A stretch of DNA of 35,802 nt, taken from positions 1 through 35,802 of the IMG/VR virus record IMGVR_UViG_3300024346_000242, one strand, 5' to 3'. The notes beneath the pieces were generated by a model, which was not told where the DNA came from, did not search any database, and was given only the letters and a program-made list of their open reading frames with translations. This document shows positions 30,014-35,802 of the stretch, one piece after another. The position numbers were made by a program, and so were the translations under genes. Position 1 is the stretch's first letter; the number at the start of each line of letters is the position of its first letter. Origin of the DNA: a virus.

Positions 30014-30727
30014 TTATTTGCGCTTGGAGGCACGAATAACTCTATCATATTTACGATCCCACTTAATTATTTGTTGTATAATCTTGTGTGTAGCTACGTT
30101 ATTTTTATAGTCGTAATTAAAAGTCTTTAGGAAGTAGTGCAGAGTTTTGGAATCATGATGCTTGGTGGAACGACTAATTAGTTGTTCTGTGCTATATTTT
30201 GGTTTGTAGAATTTATAGTCTAGCAGAACACAATGCGCATATGCTTGAATCTCATCGAACTCGGATAGATACTTGCGCTCTTTATCTACCTTAGCATGAC
30301 CAACTTTTTTATAAGGAACAACATAATTGCTCCACTCATCGTATCTTCTATCGTACTGCATGAAGTGTATCAACTCATGCATGTGTACTTGTATCACTTT
30401 ATACTTAAACTGTTTCCAAGAAGAATCAGTAAAGTTAAAGTTATTGTAATAGTGAGTGTAGATTTGTATGACGCATTGGCGATCTTCGGGAGAGTATTCT
30501 CCACCAACACATACGTAGTTGTCAAACATCTTTGCGTTTGACTTTTCTTTAAACCATTCTATCCTAGTGCGCCACTTTTTAAAGTAGTTAGCAAGACCGA
30601 CCGAATCATTGCGATATCGATCTAGATCTTTCCACACTTTTGCTGGAATGTACTTAGCCCTAAATGGACGCTCATGAAAATTGAGTAGATCCATCCAGTC
30701 GAAGGTTGCTGTTTCTAGGAAATACAT
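30014..30727 (-). CDS. HExxH metallopeptidase-like protein
   Basis: 237 aa. HELIH at residues 117-121 is a zinc-binding HExxH motif inside a helix (VHMHELIHFMQYD), and YLSEFDEIQAYAH (about 153-165) provides Glu156 or Glu159 as a third ligand about 35-40 residues later, as in gluzincin-type peptidases. There is no signal peptide, so it would act in the cytoplasm or inside the virion. The substrate is unknown. It lies 24 nt downstream of the kinase gene in the same unit. Confidence 0.65.
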   Translation of the reverse strand: MYFLETATFDWMDLLNFHERPFRAKYIPAKVWKDLDRYRNDSVGLANYFKKWRTRIEWFKEKSNAKMFDNYVCVGGEYSPEDRQCVIQIYTHYYNNFNFTDSSWKQFKYKVIQVHMHELIHFMQYDRRYDEWSNYVVPYKKVGHAKVDKERKYLSEFDEIQAYAHCVLLDYKFYKPKYSTEQLISRSTKHHDSKTLHYFLKTFNYDYKNNVATHKIIQQIIKWDRKYDRVIRASKRK

Positions 30728-30750
30728 TCATATCCCAGAAAACCCTTGCA

Positions 30751-31353
30751 TTAGACTAAGTGTTGATTCATAAATGCAAGAACTTTCCCTTGCTCCTCTA
30801 AGTTGGTGTTTACAAACTCAGTAATATAGGGCATCAACTCGAAGTTAGAGAGGATGTTACTATATTTAGTCGCCCTACCTTTTAGGAATGTCTCAGACTG
30901 ATCAGATCCACGATCTACATAACGCTGTCTAAGAATAGCATCTGGAACCTTTAGATAGATGACTTGGAGATCTATGTTCTCAAGATCCATTGAGAACTCT
31001 AGAAACGACTGATTAAAGATTCGGTCGCCTTCGAACAGGATATTTGAGGTGGTTTCTTTGGCAAACTCTTGAGCCACTGGTTGGACTGCCATGGACAAAC
31101 GATCTGTGCCAGCAAAGGTTTCACCATCCTCATACTTACCTAGGATGTATAGATCAAGTGCCTTACAATAGAGTGCAGGTAGCATCTTCTTAGGCTCCAC
31201 CCTTTCCCACTCATGTGCTTCCATAAACTTACGGAACAGTGTAGTCTTACCAGTTCCTGGCTGGCCACCCACTGCCAGCAGTTTACGCTTCTTTACATTA
31301 CCTTTAATTAGTTGGACAGAAATAACATCTCCAACTCCAAACTTATCATGCAT
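30751..31353 (-). CDS. P-loop kinase, 5-hydroxymethyluridine DNA kinase-like
   Basis: 200 aa from ATG 31353, whose ATG overlaps the preceding stop (ATGCATGA) and which has GAGGAAG upstream. Walker A is GGQPGTGKTT at residues 29-38. LGKYEDGETFAGTDRLSMAV and ILFEGDRIFNQSFL resemble the phage 5-hmdU DNA kinase (HMUDK) family, which phosphorylates hydroxymethyluracil in DNA to make a leaving group. RQRYVDRGSDQSETFLKGR looks like the arginine-rich lid. The assignment draws on remembered family features and on its transferase neighbour; a generic nucleotide kinase is the alternative. Confidence 0.75.
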   Translation of the reverse strand: MHDKFGVGDVISVQLIKGNVKKRKLLAVGGQPGTGKTTLFRKFMEAHEWERVEPKKMLPALYCKALDLYILGKYEDGETFAGTDRLSMAVQPVAQEFAKETTSNILFEGDRIFNQSFLEFSMDLENIDLQVIYLKVPDAILRQRYVDRGSDQSETFLKGRATKYSNILSNFELMPYITEFVNTNLEEQGKVLAFMNQHLV

Positions 31354-31780
31354 AACGTGCTTCCTCAATCAATTGAATCAATTCTTCCTTAGTGAAAACA
31401 TAAACTCTGCCATAGAAGTGATGCGTGTCATCATCGATTAGTTTCTTCTTAGTGAATGTCATTTTATTAATGACTTCTGTGGTAGCTTTCTTAGCAATAT
31501 TTAATTTAATATGATCAGCATAGTCTGGTTGAACTTCTTTCAGTTTCAGCATTTCCATTTCTGAAATTTTATGATCAACTACAATAAGATTCATTTCTCG
31601 TCTATCAAGAAGTTCTTGTGCTGAAGTTGTAATAGTAAGTGTTGATGTAGCCGTAGAATTAGTATAACTAGTATAATTAGAACTTCCTATCATAATTCCA
31701 CCAGTAATACTATTAGAAGTAGGTGTAATCATATCTTGTGGTAGTGTAGTAACAGTACTACCCATATTCATATCGCTCAT
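31346..31780 (-). CDS. Conserved T4-like phage protein (144 aa)
   Basis: A Ser/Thr/Asn/Met-rich low-complexity N-terminus (about residues 1-50) precedes a conserved C-terminal half: VVDHKISEMEMLKLKEVQPD, then VINKMTFTKKK and FYGRVYVFTKEELIQLIEEA. The C-terminal pattern is common in T4-like phages, function unknown. GGAG lies 8 nt before the ATG. It overlaps the transferase gene upstream and the kinase gene downstream, so all three are cotranslated; a role as partner of the modification enzymes is possible. Confidence 0.7.
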   Translation of the reverse strand: MSDMNMGSTVTTLPQDMITPTSNSITGGIMIGSSNYTSYTNSTATSTLTITTSAQELLDRREMNLIVVDHKISEMEMLKLKEVQPDYADHIKLNIAKKATTEVINKMTFTKKKLIDDDTHHFYGRVYVFTKEELIQLIEEARYA

Positions 31781-32796
31781 GTAAATATCTCCAATCCTAA
31801 AGGTTGCGGTTGCTCATCATCAAACATCCAGTATAAGTTTTCTATTCTACCTGATCTAATAAAATTAGGAAACTTTTCTTTATCAATACCATGTTCATGA
31901 TCTAAACGCAATTCAAGAGTTTCGTTTCTTGCTTGCCATAAAACATTCCAATCAATGCCATACCAACCATCTGATTCGCATTGTTGGATTTCTTCACATT
32001 GACGATCTAAGTAGTAACCCAAATAGCGTCCATGTTTCTCTCGGAAGATCTTCTTGAAAGAACACAAGCAAGTTTCCATTGTAAAGAAGTCTACTTGACT
32101 TTCCACTTCTGGGAATCTATCTCGTACTTCTTCAAGAATACTTCTGCCATGCGCCTCAAGTCGTTGATACTCCAATGTAGTGAGTTTTCGATCCACATCG
32201 TCTTCTTGTCCAAGGGCATAAAGTAATCCATTACGATGAGAACGAGAGCCATCATAATCGTCCAACATAAGACTAGTGGGCTCAATACGAACACCAGCAG
32301 TGTGCTTGAGATGTTGCATATAGAACCAAGTAGAATAACGCCCAAACTTATGCAGGCTTCCCTTAAGTATCTCCCACAATCGTGTAAAGTTTTGTTCTTC
32401 TGTATCTCCATAATAACTCTGTAATTTCTCACGCTGTGATTTATCGCCAATGAATTCTTGATAAGAAGCAAACATCGTAGGTAAGTGCCCTTTGTTCCAC
32501 TTTGTATCAGTTTGATAACGAAGTCGTTTATAGTTGGCAGTGTTCCATTGGGTAATACGATCTACTGTTGCTAACTCAAAGTCTGGGAATTCATTCATGA
32601 GAACCCATGCAGTTGGAAGGTAGTAAGTATTACCGTAAAGCCATGCTAGCCATAAACGCTGTTCATCATTGTGTTCGTATCGTTTGTTTAGATAGTTAGT
32701 CGCCCATACCGCTGGATCACAGTCATCATATTTCATTGACCATGCATACCAGCGGATGAATGCTTCACGTCGATTTTCTTTTAGTCTATAATCCAT
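31777..32796 (-). CDS. Amino acid:DNA transferase / thymine pyrophosphorylase-like protein
   Basis: 339 aa, rich in Trp and Tyr. It shows a pattern I associate with phage base-hypermodification enzymes (ADDT and aGPT-PPlase type): IRWYAWSMKYDDCDPAVW, EQRLWLAWLYGNTYYLPTAW, then NYKRLRYQTDTKWNKGHLP. In that scheme the enzyme replaces the phosphate on phosphorylated hydroxymethyl-dU in DNA with an amino acid or polyamine. The kinase for the preceding step lies two genes downstream, with overlapping genes throughout. Exact clade and donor cannot be read from the sequence. ATG 32796 overlaps the previous stop by 1 nt. Confidence 0.75.
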   Translation of the reverse strand: MDYRLKENRREAFIRWYAWSMKYDDCDPAVWATNYLNKRYEHNDEQRLWLAWLYGNTYYLPTAWVLMNEFPDFELATVDRITQWNTANYKRLRYQTDTKWNKGHLPTMFASYQEFIGDKSQREKLQSYYGDTEEQNFTRLWEILKGSLHKFGRYSTWFYMQHLKHTAGVRIEPTSLMLDDYDGSRSHRNGLLYALGQEDDVDRKLTTLEYQRLEAHGRSILEEVRDRFPEVESQVDFFTMETCLCSFKKIFREKHGRYLGYYLDRQCEEIQQCESDGWYGIDWNVLWQARNETLELRLDHEHGIDKEKFPNFIRSGRIENLYWMFDDEQPQPLGLEIFT

Positions 32797-33374
32797 TATT
32801 TACAGAATAATGTAACATCATCACATACATAGCTACCATATTTTTTAAAATAATTGTTTTTCATAGTGCCATCAAAATTGAACTCGAAATTCAAATTACC
32901 ACCTTTGTCTGTAAGTTCATTCCACTGAGGATAAGGAATACGTACAAGTAGAATTCTACTAAGTGTTTCATCTTCTGGATTGTAAACAGTGATTGCTATT
33001 CGCAGTGTTCCAACTTTATTGCGAAGTGACTTACCAGAAAGACAGCAGTTTAGCATTCTAGACTGATAATGCGAGACTGTTCCATCTTTTTTTGTATGAT
33101 AGGAGTTGGTGACTTTGATTCGAGTTGACATATACTTAGCATCACTCTTGTCAGTAAAATCCATGCCAGTTTCGTTGGATCTTTTTTTCTTGGGATTAAT
33201 TAGAGTAATAAAATTTTCTAACACATTGGATAAAGATAAGTCTCCACCCGCAGTCATTTGCAGAAAAACTTTTTTACTCATTCCAGAGTATTTGTTTTTA
33301 TAACCATGTTCCCAGAAGTATTCAGCTGCGATACGTTCAGTAATAGCAGATGCTTTAGTATGATTAGAAGCCAT
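32796..33374 (-). CDS. PD-(D/E)XK nuclease-like protein (192 aa)
   Basis: GMDFTDKSDAKY holds Asp72, then Asp78-Ala-Lys80, resembling the D...(D/E)xK metal site of restriction-type nucleases, and Glu13 in an N-terminal helix could complete it. The rest is beta-rich (RIAITVYNP, ILLVRIPYP) as expected for that fold. It could be a nuclease that spares or targets DNA according to modification; a non-catalytic structural role is possible. It is the first gene after the promoter at 33406-33434; the leader of about 25 nt has no clear Shine-Dalgarno sequence. Confidence 0.5.
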   Translation of the reverse strand: MASNHTKASAITERIAAEYFWEHGYKNKYSGMSKKVFLQMTAGGDLSLSNVLENFITLINPKKKRSNETGMDFTDKSDAKYMSTRIKVTNSYHTKKDGTVSHYQSRMLNCCLSGKSLRNKVGTLRIAITVYNPEDETLSRILLVRIPYPQWNELTDKGGNLNFEFNFDGTMKNNYFKKYGSYVCDDVTLFCK

Positions 33375-33405
33375 AATATATAAAAGATCAAGTTTCGATA
33401 AGACT

Positions 33406-33434
33406 ATTATACTACAAAAACGAATTTAAGTCAA
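33406..33434 (-). promoter_or_regulatory. Sigma70-like promoter inside the GNAT gene
   Basis: TTGACT (33429-33434) and TATAAT (33406-33411) on the minus strand with a 17-bp spacer. The -35 and spacer overlap the last codons and stop of the acetyltransferase gene, so the kinase/transferase unit can be expressed separately from the amidoligase unit. Confidence 0.87.
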
Positions 33435-33966
33435 CACTTTCTTGCATGATGTAGGACAGGGCTAGGCTTCCCTTTCGACCACTATAAAGTGCTTTTTGCA
33501 GAACTGGGTCTTTGTCGTCGTAAATGCCCTCTAGAATAGTATCGCCTGCAATCTTAAACATGCTTAGACTACATCCACTTTTTTGTTTACCCCAGAACTT
33601 GAACCCAATGCTTTCATAAAATGCAACAGCTTCTGGTTCTGCAGAAACTCTAAAGTAAACTGCACCAGCAAGTTTAACAACTTGATATGATGTTAGGGTT
33701 AATTCTTTGGCAACACCCCTACGACGATGTTTATTGAATGTGTGCAGCAATTGTAGGTTTGCCACTCTTGGATTAGTTTTTCCAAGAGTGGTAATAATTG
33801 CACCCATTAACTCGCCATTATTATTAAATGCACCATAACATTCATCCCACTGCTCTTGCATATCTGCTTTGGCTCTGAATGTCTTGGCGAAACCATCGGC
33901 TTTGTCGTCAGTGATAGCTGCGACAAATTCATCTCTGGAACATTTACGCAACTGCAAGGTATTCAC
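33412..33966 (-). CDS. GNAT-family N-acetyltransferase
   Basis: 184 aa from GTG 33966 (an ATG at 34023 would overlap the amidoligase gene by 80 nt). The GNAT core is visible: LQLLHTFNKHRRRGVAKELT with the acetyl-CoA binding R-x-x-G pattern, followed by VSAEPEAVAFYESIGFKFWG, the usual end of the fold. It transfers an acetyl group from acetyl-CoA to an amine; the substrate is unknown. Its place after an amidoligase and a glutamine amidotransferase makes a modified-base or peptide-like amine a reasonable candidate. Confidence 0.85.
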   Translation of the reverse strand: MNTLQLRKCSRDEFVAAITDDKADGFAKTFRAKADMQEQWDECYGAFNNNGELMGAIITTLGKTNPRVANLQLLHTFNKHRRRGVAKELTLTSYQVVKLAGAVYFRVSAEPEAVAFYESIGFKFWGKQKSGCSLSMFKIAGDTILEGIYDDKDPVLQKALYSGRKGSLALSYIMQESVDLNSFL

Positions 33967-34822
33967 GTTGTTTGTTACCACGCTCTTTATCCCACTTTGT
34001 GTTAATCCAACCAATATACTCATTGAGATCCCAAACGAATGGCGGGAACTTGTAGTTATCTGCTGCTAGAATTTCTTTAACACTTGGTCCATCGTTCAAT
34101 GCCGCATCAATAAACTTCTCTGCAAAACGGAACTGTGATTCAATCTCATCATGTTTGGTTGACGAACGGAAACAACGGAACTCGATTGTACCTGTGTGCT
34201 TCATACAGTAAGTATTGATGGCATAGCGGAATGGACGACCCATTGATACACCATCTTTGCCAGCAGCATGTAACTTGATAAAGTGGTCAAAGTCTGTTGC
34301 TAGATTGATGATATTGTCACACATATATTCTGGCATTTCTCGTCCGCCATCATACTTGAGATACATCTTAGCACCCTTGGAACCTTTCATCTGTCCAGTC
34401 TCATAGAAACCATAACATGACTCAATGGTATCTTTTTGGTTGGCTTTGATATAAGCAACAAGTTTCTTCAATGAAGCTACGTCATCTTTAAGTCCTGGAA
34501 CGAACACATGAAGGTGACCATGATTGACGCATGAAGCAGAAGGTTGATTGCCATTATCAACAAAGAACTGATGTAGTTCCATTACACGATCTACTTGTTC
34601 TTTCCAAGTAGCAGTTGGCTTGGTGTTAATCTCTCCACCCATCCATGGTTCAATGCCAAGAGGATCACAAGCAATATACTTGACTGGTTCATGAATGTTA
34701 ACAATATCAGTTTCAGCAAATTCCCATTTACCAAGATGCTCAGGTGGAGTTAAACGACGATCTACATCACCCCACTCAATTTCATAACCCCATGTAAATT
34801 TATCAGATGCGTACTGTTTCAT
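33944..34822 (-). CDS. Amidoligase-like (COOH-NH2 ligase) protein
   Basis: 292 aa. Features of glutamine-synthetase-fold amidoligases: FTWGYEIEWGD near the N-terminus (metal-binding Glu), GGEINTKPT (second Glu), HGHLHVFV (about residues 101-108), and NTYCMKHTGTIEFRCFRSS (C-terminal Glu and Arg). These enzymes join a carboxylate to an amine using ATP. The start overlaps the glutamine amidotransferase stop by 20 nt. Published analyses of this family describe phage operons with a glutamine amidotransferase and acetyltransferase, as here. The product is unknown. Confidence 0.8.
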   Translation of the reverse strand: MKQYASDKFTWGYEIEWGDVDRRLTPPEHLGKWEFAETDIVNIHEPVKYIACDPLGIEPWMGGEINTKPTATWKEQVDRVMELHQFFVDNGNQPSASCVNHGHLHVFVPGLKDDVASLKKLVAYIKANQKDTIESCYGFYETGQMKGSKGAKMYLKYDGGREMPEYMCDNIINLATDFDHFIKLHAAGKDGVSMGRPFRYAINTYCMKHTGTIEFRCFRSSTKHDEIESQFRFAEKFIDAALNDGPSVKEILAADNYKFPPFVWDLNEYIGWINTKWDKERGNKQREYLAVA

Positions 34823-35504
34823 ATTCTAGTCCTTGCAAATCAGCATTATTAGTATATACTTTCTGGATCGTAACGGCTAAGTCTTGATCAATATTCATAT
34901 ATGTATTCATTGGAACTTCTACAGTCATATCTAATCCTGCACGTTTGGCAACGTCTTCAGTAGAAGTAATTATATACCCATTAGATAAAGAAGTAAAATA
35001 AATTGGTCGTTTTCCATTACGATAAAATCTTAACCTTTTACAAAACCACAATTCACAAACTGCCAAAGAAGATTCAACCCATGTTGTGATTGGACATTTA
35101 TCATCTTCTATTGTATGAAGAAGTAATTCACTGTCGTTTTTGGTAACACAGTCGTAACCATAAAGATCTTTCCACTTCTCTGGCAACTCTTGAGTAATCA
35201 CACCATTGTGGACTATCGACAAAGTATCATTATTAAATGGCTGATTAAATTCAAGATCACTAGTACTATAACGACAGTGCCCAACCATGTATAGATTCCC
35301 ATCTTCATTAAGATACTTTGGGAAATCAAAAGGAAATTGATCAGCAGCAACTGGCAACTTCTCAGTATGGATTTGATATTCCTTAACATACGATAATCCT
35401 GTAGCATGCATTCCTCTAATTTTAGATTCAAGGAATACATGTTTGATGGTATCAAAATCTTCTTGAGAAGGTTTCTTAATAATTACACCAATGATACCAC
35501 ACAT
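34803..35504 (-). CDS. Class II glutamine amidotransferase
   Basis: 233 aa, a single-domain N-terminal-nucleophile amidohydrolase. Cys2 follows the initiator Met (MCGIIGV); RGMHATG (30-36), GHCRYST (75-81), HNG (99-101) and NDSE (123-126) are the glutamine-binding and oxyanion elements of the GlmS/PurF type. There is no synthase domain, so the ammonia must be passed to a separate enzyme; the amidoligase encoded next, with overlapping genes, is the obvious partner. Its ATG overlaps the stop of the upstream gene (TGATG). Confidence 0.9.
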   Translation of the reverse strand: MCGIIGVIIKKPSQEDFDTIKHVFLESKIRGMHATGLSYVKEYQIHTEKLPVAADQFPFDFPKYLNEDGNLYMVGHCRYSTSDLEFNQPFNNDTLSIVHNGVITQELPEKWKDLYGYDCVTKNDSELLLHTIEDDKCPITTWVESSLAVCELWFCKRLRFYRNGKRPIYFTSLSNGYIITSTEDVAKRAGLDMTVEVPMNTYMNIDQDLAVTIQKVYTNNADLQGLEYETVRI

Positions 35505-35802
35505 CAGAAGAATCCTTCAAGTGAAGATGCTTTCTCTGCTTCTGGATGATACTTTATTAGAGTTTCACGACCAAGTTTCTTTTCACAGTATTCATACCAC
35601 TCATCAGATACCCACATAGATGCTGAAACGCCATTCCAAAGATGACGCCACTCTGGATGTTCTTTGTTTAGTCTACGTGATTCGACAAAGTTGAAACGAC
35701 ATTCTTCATATTCTTTACTACCCAACTCAAGCATTTTCTCACGGAAGTAAACTACCAAAGAGATACGCTCAGATCCTTCTTCGCAAACGATAGGTGTATT
35801 GC
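35504..35802 (-). CDS. TET/JBP-like DNA base dioxygenase, C-terminal fragment (cut by window edge)
   Basis: The frame is open to the window edge (first whole codon at 35800), so the visible 98 residues are the C-terminus only. They begin NTPIVCEEGSERISLVVYFR. This closely resembles the end of the catalytic fold of TET/JBP 2OG-Fe(II) dioxygenases, where the distal His is followed by a TTP-like turn and then the 2OG-binding Arg in RISLVxY. If correct, the enzyme oxidises the methyl group of thymine (or 5-methylcytosine) in DNA. The HxD part and distal His lie outside. A TTG at 35758 could start a short ORF, but continuity with the edge makes truncation more likely. Confidence 0.72.
   Translation of the reverse strand, partial: NTPIVCEEGSERISLVVYFREKMLELGSKEYEECRFNFVESRRLNKEHPEWRHLWNGVSASMWVSDEWYEYCEKKLGRETLIKYHPEAEKASSLEGFF

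Noticed and set aside
32091-32471. A 126-codon minus-strand frame inside the transferase-like gene
   Set aside because: It lies fully within a gene with strong family features, and its product shows no recognisable motif or start signal.
1-35802. CRISPR arrays, insertion sequences, integrase or attachment sites
   Set aside because: I saw no regularly spaced direct repeats, transposase or integrase motifs, or duplicated tRNA ends suggesting att sites.

Overview
The window is part of a T4-like myovirus genome (tailed, class Caudoviricetes), probably from a marine or other aquatic phage. Every supported gene lies on the minus strand, so transcription runs from high to low coordinates. T4-type hallmarks are RNase H, the gp61-type primase, NrdA/NrdB, dCMP deaminase, a DsbA-like late-transcription protein and a tRNA cluster. 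ThyX, a Dps-like ferritin, a tryptophan halogenase with a 2OG-Fe(II) oxygenase, and proteins of the DUF6433, DUF7207, DUF5824, DUF6321 and DUF6267 types point to the aquatic branch (cyanophage or pelagiphage relatives). The host is not identifiable from the sequence. The DNA is AT-rich. Family names were assigned by reading the sequence and from memory; no search was run.

Layout in the direction of transcription. (1) 35802-33412: the 3' end of a TET/JBP-like dioxygenase, a class II glutamine amidotransferase, an amidoligase-like protein and a GNAT acetyltransferase, overlapping or nearly so. (2) 33374-28934, from a sigma70-like promoter inside the GNAT gene: a PD-(D/E)XK-like protein, a protein of the amino acid:DNA transferase / thymine pyrophosphorylase type, a conserved small protein, a P-loop kinase resembling 5-hydroxymethyluridine DNA kinases, an HExxH protein and an unknown. 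Regions 1 and 2 together read as a thymine hypermodification island. (3) 28860-20226, from its own promoter: a ligase-fold-like DUF6267 protein, a nucleotidyltransferase fused to a structural-type tail, a DUF5824/DUF6321 protein, a Dps-like protein, a 728-aa modular protein and a probable virion protein, ending at a terminator. (4) 20166-18174: two conserved phage proteins and a lysis cassette (two-gene spanin pair plus a coiled-coil/TM protein). (5) 18118-8286: primase, ThyX, NrdA, NrdB, a zinc-ribbon protein and a GIY-YIG-like protein, then a run of nine small membrane or secreted proteins ending in a holin-like protein. (6) 8147-6304: seven small early-type genes including MazG-like, DUF7230-like, DUF2693 and DsbA-like. 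(7) 6212-1009: a 376-aa unknown, RNase H, DUF6433, tryptophan halogenase, 2OG oxygenase and dCMP deaminase. (8) 1008-1: three promoters, hairpins, a 43-codon ORF with an attenuator-like structure, tRNA-Gln(UUG), a folded RNA element, tRNA-Lys(CUU) and tRNA-Lys(UUU).

The genes fit together as a phage nucleotide economy. dCMP deaminase and ThyX make dTMP, NrdA/B reduce ribonucleotides, a MazG-like enzyme acts on nucleotides, and RNase H and primase serve replication. The proposed island would then act on thymine in finished DNA: oxidation, phosphorylation, amino-acid substitution, then elaboration by amidoligase, amidotransferase and acetyltransferase. The chemistry is inferred; gene identities and gene order are what the sequence shows.

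Regulation is unusually legible. Eight sigma70-like promoters with exactly 17-bp spacers sit at transcription-unit boundaries, several directly downstream of a hairpin. Two appear to start at, or within a few bases of, an ATG, suggesting leaderless messages.
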